Shown here one piece after another: positions 30,974 through 39,359 of a stretch of 64,000 nt of DNA. Within the stretch, counting starts at the first letter, position 1, and every line of letters starts with the position of its first letter. The notes beneath the pieces are model-generated. The model did no database searches and was not told the origin of the DNA. It worked only from the letters and a program-made list of their open reading frames with translations. This DNA comes from Aromatoleum toluolicum (lineage in GTDB: Bacteria > Pseudomonadota > Gammaproteobacteria > Burkholderiales > Rhodocyclaceae). The position numbers were made by a program, and so were the translations under genes. The DNA lies in assembly GCF_012911005.2 (NCBI RefSeq), contig NZ_WTVS01000003.1, positions 1 through 64,000 of the forward strand. The letters are read 5' to 3'.

Positions 30974-31462
30974 TCAACCGTGCCAGATCACCAAGTACTT
31001 CTGCCGCCACCGCAACGAGCGCCACCACCGCTCCCCGGCCTCGTAAAGCGCGATGCCGTCGGCGGACAAGGTGTAATAGTGCGAGCGCGTCCCTTCCTTC
31101 GCGCACGGCACGATGTAGCCATTGCGTTCCAGAAAACTGAAGTAATGCACCGCCATCGGCGCACCTTCGAGGTGCGTGAGGCAGGAGAGATCCCACAGGT
31201 GAATGAAGGGATGTCCCGCATGCATCGACCGCAGCATCTGCAGCACATGCCAGCGATGCGGAACGGGTTCGCGGCGAGGGGCATCATCGGCACGCGGCAG
31301 CATCACACTCTCCAGGGTCTGCGTTTCCAGGGCAAGCCCGACAAGGCATTCCGCTCGTTCCATACGCCAACGTCGGCAGTGGAGCGGCAGCCAGCCGCGA
31401 ACCGCATGCAGCCAACCAGGCCTTGCCTCGGACCGCACGAGCGACGCCGGGTGAGCCTTCAT
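30974..31462 (-). CDS. Winged-helix DNA-binding-like protein
   Basis: The 162-residue product has a C-terminal winged-helix-like part (about 70-162): HRWHVLQMLRSMH, LSCLTHLEGAPMAVHYFSFL (recognition helix candidate) and GTRSHYYTLSADGIALYEAG (wing with the S-x-Y-x-L-T/S-x-x-G pattern of MarR/PadR regulators). The N-terminal 35 residues are low in similarity and may be untranslated; alternative starts are TTG 31486 and ATG 31361-31363. It is 158 bases upstream of the TonB receptor on the same strand and may control it. This call is moderate, since no close family was recognised. Confidence 0.55.
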   Translation of the reverse strand: MKAHPASLVRSEARPGWLHAVRGWLPLHCRRWRMERAECLVGLALETQTLESVMLPRADDAPRREPVPHRWHVLQMLRSMHAGHPFIHLWDLSCLTHLEGAPMAVHYFSFLERNGYIVPCAKEGTRSHYYTLSADGIALYEAGERWWRSLRWRQKYLVIWHG

Positions 31463-31631
31463 CCCGTTCGCTTGCGCGGCCGACAATTGATTTATAGCCC
31501 GCAGGATGCCGCTTGTCTTCGGATCGGCGAGGGTGATGTGGGATGGTGCGACGGCGCTGCTGGCGCGATCGATTTCGCGCCTGACGGGACGGTGAGATGC
31601 GCATCCGCCCGTCTCCGACGCCTGGCGCTAT

Positions 31632-31645
31632 CCCGCTTCGGCGGG
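31632..31645. terminator. Short hairpin downstream of the OsmC-YcaO gene
   Basis: CCCGC-TTCG-GCGGG is a perfect tetraloop stem located 41 bases beyond the ycaO stop. No U-tract is present, so it is only a possible terminator or 3'-end stabiliser. Confidence 0.4.
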
Positions 31646-31685
31646 CAGCCGCGGCGCGGCCGGTTCCGATCCCTGGCTCGCAACC

Positions 31686-33890
31686 CTAACTGGATAAAGC
31701 CGCCACGTTGGCGCGCGCGACGTGCAGTTTCTTGTAGCTGTCGATCAGGCGCTGGTGCCTGTCGAGCCCTTCCAGTTTCATGCTCGTTGGCGTCAAGCCG
31801 AAGAAGCGCACGCTGCCGTCCACCGACCCCATCACCGCATCCATCCGCGGGTTGCCAAACATCCGGCGGAAATTGGCCTCGTAATCGTCCAGGTCCAGCT
31901 CGTCGTCCAGCAGCACCTCCAGCACCACATTCAAGGCCTGATAAAACAATCCGCGCTCGACCGTGTTTTCGTTGTATTGCAGGTAGGCCTCCACCTGCTC
32001 CTTCGCCGCTTCAAATTGCTTCAGGGCAAGATGAATCAGCAGCTTCAGTTCCAGGATCGTGAGCTGCCCCCAGACCGTATTCTCGTCAAACTCGATACCG
32101 ATCAAGGTGATGATGTCGGTGTAATCATCAAGCTCACTGTGTTCCAGGCGTTCGAGCAGCGCTTCCAGGCTGGCATCATCCAGGCGATGCAGGTTCAGGA
32201 TATCGGCGCGGAACAACAGCGCCTTGTTGGTGTTGTCCCAGATCAGGTCTTCCACCGGATAGATTTCCGAATAACCCGGCACCAGGATGCGGCAGGCCGT
32301 TGCGCCGAGTTGGTCATGCACCGCCATATACACTTCCTTGCCCATGTCTTCGAGAATGCCGAACAAGGCTGCGGCTTCCTCGGCATTGGAGTTTTCACCC
32401 CGGCCGGAGAAATCCCACTCGACAAAATCGAAATCGGCTTTGGCGCTGAAAAAGCGCCATGACACCACGCCGCTGGAATCGATGAAGTGTTCGACGAAGT
32501 TATTCGGCTCGGTTACGGCGTTGCTTTCAAAGGTGGGGCGGGGCAAGTCGTTAAGGCCTTCAAAACTGCGCCCCTGCAGCAACTCGGTCAGACTGCGTTC
32601 CAGCGCCACCTCCAGGCTGGGGTGCGCCCCGAACGATGCAAACACACCGCCGGTGCGCGGGTTCATCAAGGTGACGCACATCACCGGAAACTCCCCGCCC
32701 AGCGACGCGTCCTTCACCAGCACCGGAAAGCCCTGCTTTTCCAGTTCCTCGATGCCGGCCAGAATGCCGGGATATTTCGCCAGCACGTCGTGCGGCACAT
32801 CGGGCAGCGCGAGTTCGCCTTCCAGAATTTCACGCTTGACCGCCCGCTCGAAGATTTCCGACAGGCATTGCACCTGCGCTTCAGCCAGCGTATTGCCGGC
32901 ACTCATGCCATTGCTGAGAAACAGGTTGTCGATCAGGTTGGTCGGGAAATACACCACCTCGCCGTCCGACTGGCGCACATACGGCAGCGAACAGATGCCG
33001 CGCTGCACATTGCCGGAGTTGGTGTCGTACAAATGCGATCCACGCAACTCGCCATCGGGGTTGTAGATCTGCAGGCAGTACTCGTCGAGAATTCCAGCCG
33101 GCAGCGCATCCTTGCGGCCCGGTTTAAACCAACGCTCGTTCGGGTAATGCACAAACGTCGCGTTGGCAATGTCTTCCCCCCAGAACTGGTCGTTGTAAAA
33201 ATGATTGCAATTCATGCGCTCGATAAATTCGCCCAACGCCGACGCCAGCGCGCTTTCCTTGGCGGCACCCTTGCCGTTGGTAAAACACATCGGCGAGTGC
33301 GCATCGCGGATATGCAGCGACCACACGTTGGGAACCAGATTGCGCCATGAAGCAATTTCAATCTTGATGCCCAGATCCGCCAAAACCCGCGACATATTGG
33401 CGATGGTTTTCTCCAGCGGCAGATCCTTTCCCGCAATATAGGTGCTTGCTTCTGAATCCGGATTCAGCGTCAGCAGGGCCTGAGCATCGGCATCCAGATT
33501 CTTCACCTCCTCGATCACAAACTCAGGCCCGGTTTGCACGACCTTCTTCACCGTGCAACGCTCGATGGAGCGCAAGATACCCTGACGGTCGGTGGCGGAG
33601 ATATCCTCCGGCAACTCGACCTGGATCTTGAAAATCTGCTTGTAGCGGTTTTCCGGGTCGACAATATTGTTCTGCGACAGGCGGATGTTATCGGTAGGAA
33701 TATTGCGGGTTTCGCAATACAACTTCACAAAGTAAGCCGCACACAAAGCCGACGAAGCCAGAAAGTAATCAAACGGGCCAGGCGCCGAGCCATCTCCCTT
33801 ATAGCGGATAGGCTGATCGGCCACCACCGTGAAGTCATCGAACTTGGCTTCAAGACGAAGCTTGTCGAGAAAATTGACCTTGATTTCCAT
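31686..33890 (-). CDS. ycaO: OsmC-YcaO fusion protein
   Basis: The 734-residue protein has an N-terminal OsmC-like domain (residues 1-140; PFDYFLASSALCAAYFV and the peroxidatic-type Cys in SIERCTVKK) followed by a full YcaO domain (about 150-734) with the ATP-binding patterns SALGEFIERMNCNHF, SNGMSAGNTLAEAQVQCLSEIFER and SFGAHPSLEVALERSLTELLQGR. E. coli YcaO lacks the OsmC part and is linked to RimO-dependent ribosomal protein S12 methylthiolation. The C-terminus is the long form with helical repeats. Base composition is clearly lower in GC than its neighbours, with AT-rich codons such as AAT, ATT and AAA, which suggests transfer from another lineage. It stands alone. Confidence 0.92.
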   Translation of the reverse strand: MEIKVNFLDKLRLEAKFDDFTVVADQPIRYKGDGSAPGPFDYFLASSALCAAYFVKLYCETRNIPTDNIRLSQNNIVDPENRYKQIFKIQVELPEDISATDRQGILRSIERCTVKKVVQTGPEFVIEEVKNLDADAQALLTLNPDSEASTYIAGKDLPLEKTIANMSRVLADLGIKIEIASWRNLVPNVWSLHIRDAHSPMCFTNGKGAAKESALASALGEFIERMNCNHFYNDQFWGEDIANATFVHYPNERWFKPGRKDALPAGILDEYCLQIYNPDGELRGSHLYDTNSGNVQRGICSLPYVRQSDGEVVYFPTNLIDNLFLSNGMSAGNTLAEAQVQCLSEIFERAVKREILEGELALPDVPHDVLAKYPGILAGIEELEKQGFPVLVKDASLGGEFPVMCVTLMNPRTGGVFASFGAHPSLEVALERSLTELLQGRSFEGLNDLPRPTFESNAVTEPNNFVEHFIDSSGVVSWRFFSAKADFDFVEWDFSGRGENSNAEEAAALFGILEDMGKEVYMAVHDQLGATACRILVPGYSEIYPVEDLIWDNTNKALLFRADILNLHRLDDASLEALLERLEHSELDDYTDIITLIGIEFDENTVWGQLTILELKLLIHLALKQFEAAKEQVEAYLQYNENTVERGLFYQALNVVLEVLLDDELDLDDYEANFRRMFGNPRMDAVMGSVDGSVRFFGLTPTSMKLEGLDRHQRLIDSYKKLHVARANVAALSS

Positions 33891-34044
33891 TGGGGAATCC
33901 TGAAATAGCGCTCAAAACGAATTGGCCGCCATTATCGCCGTTTTCTCCGTGGAAAAACCGTGCTTTTCACAGCGTGAGAATCCGGGTGCCGGCTCCGACA
34001 TTTGTGGCACAGTTACCTCAAGGTTCCGTTGCCGGAGAGTGATC

Positions 34045-34686
34045 ATGTGCGCCGATTACAACCCCGCCCGCAGCTCTTCGCTCGAGCGCATGTCGTGGGG
34101 GCGACACACGGTCCAGCCGCCTGACTTCGCCTATGGGGAGACCTTCCCCGGCGGCGTCGCTCCCTTCCTCGCCAATATCCTGCCGACGGAATGGCTTCCG
34201 GGCATGTTCGGGCTCGTTCCTTACTGGGGCGATCCGACCAAGCTTTTTCGCATGACCTACAACGCCCGAACGGAAACGGTGGCGGAGAAGCCGAGTTACC
34301 GCAATGCGTGGCGCAAGCGCCAGTTCGGGCTGATCCCGGTGGAGAGTTTCTTCGAGCCCAATTACGCAACCGGCAAGGCCGTGCGCTGGCGGATCCAGCG
34401 TGCCGACGGGGCCCCGTTCGCGCTGGCCGGGATCTGGGAGCGCAGGCTCGGCGACCAGGGCCCGGCGCACTGGTCGTTCGCGATGCTCACGATCAACGCG
34501 GACGACCATGCGCTGATGAAGCATTTCCACAAGCCGGGGGACGAGAAACGCAGCGTCGTGGTCCTTGACCCGGAAGATCACGAGGCCTGGCTTCACGCCC
34601 ATACGGAAGCGGAAGCCCGCTCGCTGCTGCAACTCTTCGACGCAGACGCGATGGTCGCCGTGCCGGATCCGCTGACCAGGAAGTAA
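34045..34686 (+). CDS. SRAP-domain abasic-site-crosslinking protein (HMCES/YedK family)
   Basis: The 213-residue protein begins Met-Cys-Ala, so that Cys2 becomes the N-terminal nucleophile after Met removal. Family motifs are MCADYNPA, LVPYWG, YNARTETVAEKPSYRNAW, LIPVESFFEP, FALAGIWE, MLTINAD and HFHKPGDEKR. Such proteins trap abasic sites in single-stranded DNA as covalent adducts and protect replication forks. ATG 34045 with GGAGAG was chosen, since an earlier in-frame start would bury the catalytic Cys. It is a single gene between the YcaO gene and a LysR gene. Confidence 0.92.
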   Translation: MCADYNPARSSSLERMSWGRHTVQPPDFAYGETFPGGVAPFLANILPTEWLPGMFGLVPYWGDPTKLFRMTYNARTETVAEKPSYRNAWRKRQFGLIPVESFFEPNYATGKAVRWRIQRADGAPFALAGIWERRLGDQGPAHWSFAMLTINADDHALMKHFHKPGDEKRSVVVLDPEDHEAWLHAHTEAEARSLLQLFDADAMVAVPDPLTRK

Positions 34687-34739
34687 GGGCTTCGGCTGGC
34701 CTGCATCCGGCTGGTCGTCGACCCGATCCGAAAGCTGTT

Positions 34740-35699
34740 TCAACGCTCCGTGAAGGGCGGGTTCTCCGTGGCAATCAGGCGGGCTTCGCGCCAGCTTCCG
34801 TCCCGGCAGAGCGCGCCGACCAGCGCGTGCAGCACCCTGGCGACTGCCAGGGTCGCCGCCGAGGCCGGGATATGCCGCGAGGCGCAGAGCACGACGCGGC
34901 GGCTCAGGTCTTCCGGTGCGATGGGGACGGCCTGGAGCGTGCCGTTGTCCAGTTCGTGCTGCAGCGGCATCGGTGGCAGCAGGGTGTGCCCGAGGCCGGC
35001 GAGCAGGCTGGTGCGCAGGATGCTGATGGAGCTGATGTCGGCGACGACGTTGGGGGCGGCGAGGCCGGCCTTCCACGCTGCAGCGTCGACGATGGGGCGG
35101 ACCCCATGGGGCGACGCGGGCAGGATGAGGGGCATCCGCAACGCCTCGCGCAGACTGATGGGACCGCGTGGCGCATCGGGCGCTGCCGCGGGTGAAATCA
35201 GCAGCAGCGATTCCTCCAGCAAGGGGTAGCAGCGGAATTCGTCGAGGAGGCCGTCGTCGAACAGGACGGCGAGATGGATCAGGCCGGTGCGCAGCTGCGG
35301 GATCAGGTTGCCGGTGAGTTCCTCGGTCAGCTCCAGTTCGACGCGCGGCAAGGCCGAGCGCACCGCCTTGAGCAGCGGCAGTGCCAGCGCTTGCGAGACG
35401 CTGTGCGGTATGCCGAAGATCACCTTGCCAGCCGCTTCGCCTTCCGTTTGGGTGACGCTCTGCCGGGCATCCTCCACCTGGCGCAGGATGGATAGCGCAT
35501 GCGCGTGGAATGCCCGGCCGGCGGGCGTCAGTTCCACTCCGCGCGGCAGGCGGTGAAACAGCGGCCGGCCGAGTTCCTCTTCCAGTTGGGCCAGTTGGTG
35601 GCTGAGCGCCGATTGCGCGACGTAAACCATCGCGGCGGCCTTGGAGAAGCTGCCGTGTTCGGCGATGGCGAGAAAGTAGCGGAGCTGACGCAGTTCCAT
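34740..35699 (-). CDS. LysR-family transcriptional regulator
   Basis: The 319-residue protein has an N-terminal winged helix-turn-helix (MELRQLRYFLAIAEHGSFSK, AQSALSHQLAQLEEELGRPLF) and a LysR substrate-binding domain at about 90-300 (GKVIFGIPHSVSQALALPLL). It resembles the Nac/CynR branch. No structural gene is divergent from it. The upstream AT-rich DNA (35700-35800) and a plus-strand terminator at 35932-35970 suggest that a non-coding transcript may be its neighbour. It is convergent with the SRAP gene. Confidence 0.9.
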   Translation of the reverse strand: MELRQLRYFLAIAEHGSFSKAAAMVYVAQSALSHQLAQLEEELGRPLFHRLPRGVELTPAGRAFHAHALSILRQVEDARQSVTQTEGEAAGKVIFGIPHSVSQALALPLLKAVRSALPRVELELTEELTGNLIPQLRTGLIHLAVLFDDGLLDEFRCYPLLEESLLLISPAAAPDAPRGPISLREALRMPLILPASPHGVRPIVDAAAWKAGLAAPNVVADISSISILRTSLLAGLGHTLLPPMPLQHELDNGTLQAVPIAPEDLSRRVVLCASRHIPASAATLAVARVLHALVGALCRDGSWREARLIATENPPFTER

Positions 35700-36058
35700 G
35701 TCGGGCAGCGTGGAAGGGACGTTTCAGTCGGGACGTCTCAGTCTATCTGTTTCTCAGATTGCAGTATCGTAATTATGAAATTTTCAGATTCATCTGCCTG
35801 AGGTCTAATGGCAACAACTGATCTGCACCGACGCTTCCGGCCACAAGCCAGGATGCTCCAGCCAAACCCGGCTCCGGTTGGTGCGAACAGGCGCTTATTA
35901 CCGCAAGCGTTGCCCCGGCAGGGGATCGATCAAGGGCAGGCCGGCACGTCCGGGCTGCCCTTGTCTTTTTGGGCGGCGGCATGACGTGTTGCTGCGCCAC
36001 GCCCTGGGGCTCCCCCCGATTTGTGTGCGGCAAAGCGCAATACTGGCCGGCAGCGCGG
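35700..36058. other. 359-base intergenic region with a lone plus-strand terminator
   Basis: The left part (35710-35830) is AT-rich, with TCAGATT at 35754-35760 and 35784-35790, and holds the LysR promoter region. The right part carries a canonical intrinsic terminator at 35932-35970 on the plus strand, although no plus-strand gene precedes it. No credible coding frame was seen. Confidence 0.55.
35932..35970 (+). terminator. Intrinsic terminator without an upstream gene
   Basis: AAGGGCAG and CTGCCCTT form a perfect 8-base-pair stem around a 15-base GC-rich loop, followed by GTCTTTTT. The T-run is on the plus strand only. Both flanking genes are on the minus strand, so a small plus-strand transcript starting at about 35700-35880 is a possible source. 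Confidence 0.65.
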
Positions 36059-36964
36059 TCAGATCTTGCGGAGGAAGTCCTCCGGGCGCTCCTCGATCAG
36101 CTCGCGGATGAAGTCCCACACGACGCGCACGCGTTTGATCCGCAGCAGGTCTTCGGGCGCAGCGATCCACAGGGTGCGGGTCACGAGCGACTGTCCGGGG
36201 AATACGCAGACCAGGTCGTCCGACAGATTGGCGACGAAGGGCGACAACGCCACGAGACCCATTCCGGCCGCCGCGGCCTCGCGTTGGGCAAGTATGCTGG
36301 TGGAGGTGAATATCCGCCTGGGATGTGGCGTGAGTTCTTCCAGGACCCGGAAGAGGCCGCTGAGCGAGCCGTCGTGGATGTAGTCCACGAAGTCGTGCTC
36401 GGCGATATCGCTCAACTCGCGGATGGGCGGGTGGGCGTCGCGGTAGCCGGGCGAGCAGTAGATGGAAAAGTCGACATCGGTCAACCGCGCGACCTTGTAG
36501 CGCCCCACCTCGGGCGGGTCCAGGGTGATGAGGATCTCGACCTCGCGCGTGACCAGGCTCGGATACTGCGGCTGGGGCATCAGCTGGACATGCAGGTCGG
36601 GGTGCTCGCGATGCAGTTTTACCAGGCCGGGTGCGATCAGGTGGATGCCCACACCCTCCGGCGTACCGACGCGCACCGATCCCTTCACCCGCACGCCCAG
36701 GCCCGCGCTCTCCTCGACGGCTTCGAGCAGGGCGCTCTCCATTCTTTCCGCATGCGGGATGAGCGCGTGGCCGGCATCGGTCAGGAGATACCCAGTGCGG
36801 CGGCGATCGAACAGAACTACGCTGAGATTGGCCTCGAGCCGGTCGATGCGGCGCGAGACCGTCGAGTGTTCGATCCCCAGCCGCTCGCCTGCGAGCGAAA
36901 TCGTGCCCAGGCGAGCGACCGCGAGGAAGACGCTTAGGTCGTTCCAGTCAGGTAGGGAGTCCAT
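36059..36964 (-). CDS. LysR-family transcriptional regulator (divergent from the CoA ligase operon)
   Basis: The 301-residue regulator has the helix-turn-helix DWNDLSVFLAVARLGTISLA / EHSTVSRRIDRLEANL and an effector domain from about residue 90 (GSVRVGTPEGVGIHLIAPGL). The ATG 36962-36964 was chosen because it gives the family N-terminus, although the ribosome binding site is weak. The gene is transcribed away from the CoA ligase gene at 37127. The 162-base shared region contains a near-perfect palindrome at 36974-36989 that is a good operator candidate. Regulation of the ligase-permease operon is inferred from this layout. Confidence 0.88.
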   Translation of the reverse strand: MDSLPDWNDLSVFLAVARLGTISLAGERLGIEHSTVSRRIDRLEANLSVVLFDRRRTGYLLTDAGHALIPHAERMESALLEAVEESAGLGVRVKGSVRVGTPEGVGIHLIAPGLVKLHREHPDLHVQLMPQPQYPSLVTREVEILITLDPPEVGRYKVARLTDVDFSIYCSPGYRDAHPPIRELSDIAEHDFVDYIHDGSLSGLFRVLEELTPHPRRIFTSTSILAQREAAAAGMGLVALSPFVANLSDDLVCVFPGQSLVTRTLWIAAPEDLLRIKRVRVVWDFIRELIEERPEDFLRKI

Positions 36965-36973
36965 GCGCACTAT

Positions 36974-36989
36974 TGTGCATTGATGCACA
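36974..36989. promoter_or_regulatory. Palindromic operator candidate between lysR and the CoA ligase operon
   Basis: TGTGCAT-TG-ATGCACA is a 16-base palindrome that is perfect outside the central two bases. It lies 10 bases upstream of the lysR start and 138 bases upstream of the ligase start, as expected for the autoregulatory site of a LysR protein. Confidence 0.6.
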
Positions 36990-37126
36990 GGACGTGTGCA
37001 ACTTCTTGCTTTGGCGAGGGAAATTCGAGCCCGATAATCCGCCAGAACAGGGTCGTGTGCGTCGTCCAATGCGCGATGTTGCACCGGATCGACCGCACTC
37101 GCTTCATACCAACAAGGAGACAAGCA

Positions 37127-38782
37127 ATGGACTTCGACGCAGTCTTGCTACCCCCCCGCCGTGCCGCCTGCATTGCCGCGGGCCTGTGGCCCGATCGTAC
37201 GATCAATGACGAACTCGAGGTGTGCGTCAGCACATTCCCCGACAAGATCGCGCTGACCGCGATGCGCGCCGAAGACGGCGAAGTGCGGCGCTTTACCTAC
37301 CGTGAGCTGGCCGCCCTGGCCGATCGCGTCGCCGTCGGCCTGTCGCGCCTGGGTGTGGGCCGCAACGACGTGGTGGCGATGCAGCTGCCGAACTGGTGGC
37401 AGTTCACGGTGGTGTATCTGGCATGCGCGCGCATCGGCGCGGTGATCAATCCCCTGATGCCGATCTTCCGCGAGCGCGAGCTGTCGTTCATGCTCGGCCA
37501 CGGCGAGGCGAAGGTGCTGATCGTGCCGAAGACCTTCCGCGGCTTCGACCACGAGGCGATGGCGCGCGGGCTGCAGCCGAGCCTGCCGGCGCTGAAGCGC
37601 ATCGTCGTCATCGACAGCGACGGCCCCGACTCCTTCGACGCGCTGCTCACGGCGCCGGCCTGGGAGAAGGAGCCCGACGCCGCGGACATCCTGACGCGCA
37701 GCCGGCCGGGTCCCGACGACATCACGATGCTGATGTATACCTCCGGCACCACCGGCGAGCCCAAGGGGGCGATGCATTCGACCAACACGGTGATGGCGAA
37801 CCTCGTCCAGTACGCCCGGCAACTGCGCCTGGACCACGACGATGTGGTGCTGATGGCCTCGCCGATGGCGCACCAGACCGGCGCGGCGTACGGAATGATG
37901 CTGCCGATCCTGCTGCACGGGCGTTCGGTGATCCTCGACAAGTGGGAGCCGGCGAAGGCGGTCGAACTGATCCGGGCGGAAGGCGCGACCTTCACTATGG
38001 CCTCGACGCCCTTCCTCACCGACCTCACGAAGACCGTGCAGGAGCTGGGGCTGCCGGTGCCCACGCTGAGAAGCTTCCTGTGCTCCGGCGCGCCGATTCC
38101 CGGCCCGCTGGTCGAGCAGGCGCGCAAGGTCCTCGGCACCAAGATCGTGTCCGCCTGGGGCATGACGGAAATCGGCGTGATCACGATGATCGACCTCGAC
38201 GACGACGACGAGCGCGCCTACACGACCGACGGCAAGGTGATCCACGGCGCCGAGGTCCGCATCGTCGATGACGCGGGCGTCGACCTGCCGCGCGGAGAGG
38301 TCGGCCGGCTCGTCGTGCGCACCTGCTCGGCCTTCGGCGGCTACCTCAAGCGGCCGCAATGGAACAACGTCGATGCCGACGGCTGGCTCGACTCGGGCGA
38401 CGTCGCGAAGATGGACGAGCAAGGCTACATCCGCATCAGCGGCCGCAATAAGGACGTGATCATCCGTGGCGGCGAGAACATCCCGGTGTTCGAGATCGAG
38501 TCCCTGCTGTACCGGCATCCGGCCGTCGAGCAGGTGGCGATCGTCGCCTACCCGGACGATCGCCTCGGCGAGCGCTGCTGCGCCGTCATCGCACCCAAGG
38601 CGGGCCAGACGATCGACTTCGCGTCGATGGTCGACTTCCTGAAGGCGCAGAAGGTCGCCATGCAGTACATCCCCGAGCGCCTGATCGTACGCGAGACGAT
38701 GCCCTCGACGGCGACCGGGAAGATCCAGAAGTTCAAGTTGCGCGAGTTGCTGCGCGAGGAGCTCAGCCTCCCCCAGCGCTAA
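37127..38782 (+). CDS. AMP-forming carboxylate-CoA ligase (cyclohexanecarboxylate-CoA ligase-like)
   Basis: The 551-residue ligase activates a carboxylic acid to its CoA thioester. Motifs are LMYTSGTTGEPKGAMHS (P-loop), AWGMTEIGVITMID, WLDSGDVAKMDEQGYIRISG and PSTATGKIQKFKLR with the C-terminal Lys. The N-terminus MDFDAVLLPPRRAACIAAG resembles ligases annotated as cyclohexanecarboxylate-CoA ligases (AliA) in aromatic-degrading proteobacteria, but the acid cannot be settled from sequence. ATG 37127 follows AAGGAGA. CBS-domain and GntP-type permease genes follow on the same strand, which suggests uptake plus activation of one organic acid. Confidence 0.88.
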   Translation: MDFDAVLLPPRRAACIAAGLWPDRTINDELEVCVSTFPDKIALTAMRAEDGEVRRFTYRELAALADRVAVGLSRLGVGRNDVVAMQLPNWWQFTVVYLACARIGAVINPLMPIFRERELSFMLGHGEAKVLIVPKTFRGFDHEAMARGLQPSLPALKRIVVIDSDGPDSFDALLTAPAWEKEPDAADILTRSRPGPDDITMLMYTSGTTGEPKGAMHSTNTVMANLVQYARQLRLDHDDVVLMASPMAHQTGAAYGMMLPILLHGRSVILDKWEPAKAVELIRAEGATFTMASTPFLTDLTKTVQELGLPVPTLRSFLCSGAPIPGPLVEQARKVLGTKIVSAWGMTEIGVITMIDLDDDDERAYTTDGKVIHGAEVRIVDDAGVDLPRGEVGRLVVRTCSAFGGYLKRPQWNNVDADGWLDSGDVAKMDEQGYIRISGRNKDVIIRGGENIPVFEIESLLYRHPAVEQVAIVAYPDDRLGERCCAVIAPKAGQTIDFASMVDFLKAQKVAMQYIPERLIVRETMPSTATGKIQKFKLRELLREELSLPQR

Positions 38783-38857
38783 ACGGTCGCGCCCCGTTCG
38801 AACATCCACGGGACAGCAAGCGATGTTCGATAACACATACAAGGCAGGAGACAAGGA

Positions 38858-39325
38858 ATGGAAAAGACCGTGAAGACGGCCCGGCAATTGGTGACGGACG
38901 TCGGGGTCGGCGTGGTTTCGGTCGGTCCGGACGAGTCCGTGATGGCGGTGTTGCAGGCGATGGCCGACAACGACGTCAACGGCGTGCTGGTGATCGAAAA
39001 CGGGCAATTGCTCGGCATCGTCACCGAGCGCGACTACGCCTTGAAGGTGGAACTGAAGGGCCGCACTGCCAGGGAAACCCGGGCGCGCGAGATCATGACC
39101 AGCAACGTGATCTGCGCCTCGGCCGATGACTCCTGCGAGCGCTGCATGGCAGTCATGCACAGCGAGTGGGTGCGTCATCTCCCGGTGATGGAGCAGGGCA
39201 AGGTAATCGGCGTGCTTTTCTTGCGCGACGTGCTGGAGGAAGTGGTAGCCGAGGACGAGCACCTCATCAAGGATCTCGAGCGCGAGCGCATCGAATCCAG
39301 CGGTGCCACCGGCGGCAACTACTGA
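38858..39325 (+). CDS. Two-CBS-domain protein
   Basis: The 155-residue protein consists of a pair of CBS motifs (residues about 10-70: VSVGPDESVMAVLQAMADN, GIVTERDYALKV; and about 80-140: IMTSNVICASADDSCERCMA, GVLFLRDVLEEV), which together form a Bateman module that binds adenine nucleotides such as AMP or ATP. It has no catalytic domain. It sits between a CoA ligase and a permease and may sense the AMP made by the ligase or set the activity of either neighbour. That role is inference. AGGAG precedes the start. Confidence 0.88.
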   Translation: MEKTVKTARQLVTDVGVGVVSVGPDESVMAVLQAMADNDVNGVLVIENGQLLGIVTERDYALKVELKGRTARETRAREIMTSNVICASADDSCERCMAVMHSEWVRHLPVMEQGKVIGVLFLRDVLEEVVAEDEHLIKDLERERIESSGATGGNY

Positions 39326-39359
39326 CCACGCCCTCCCACTCCTCACCGGGTTATCGAAA

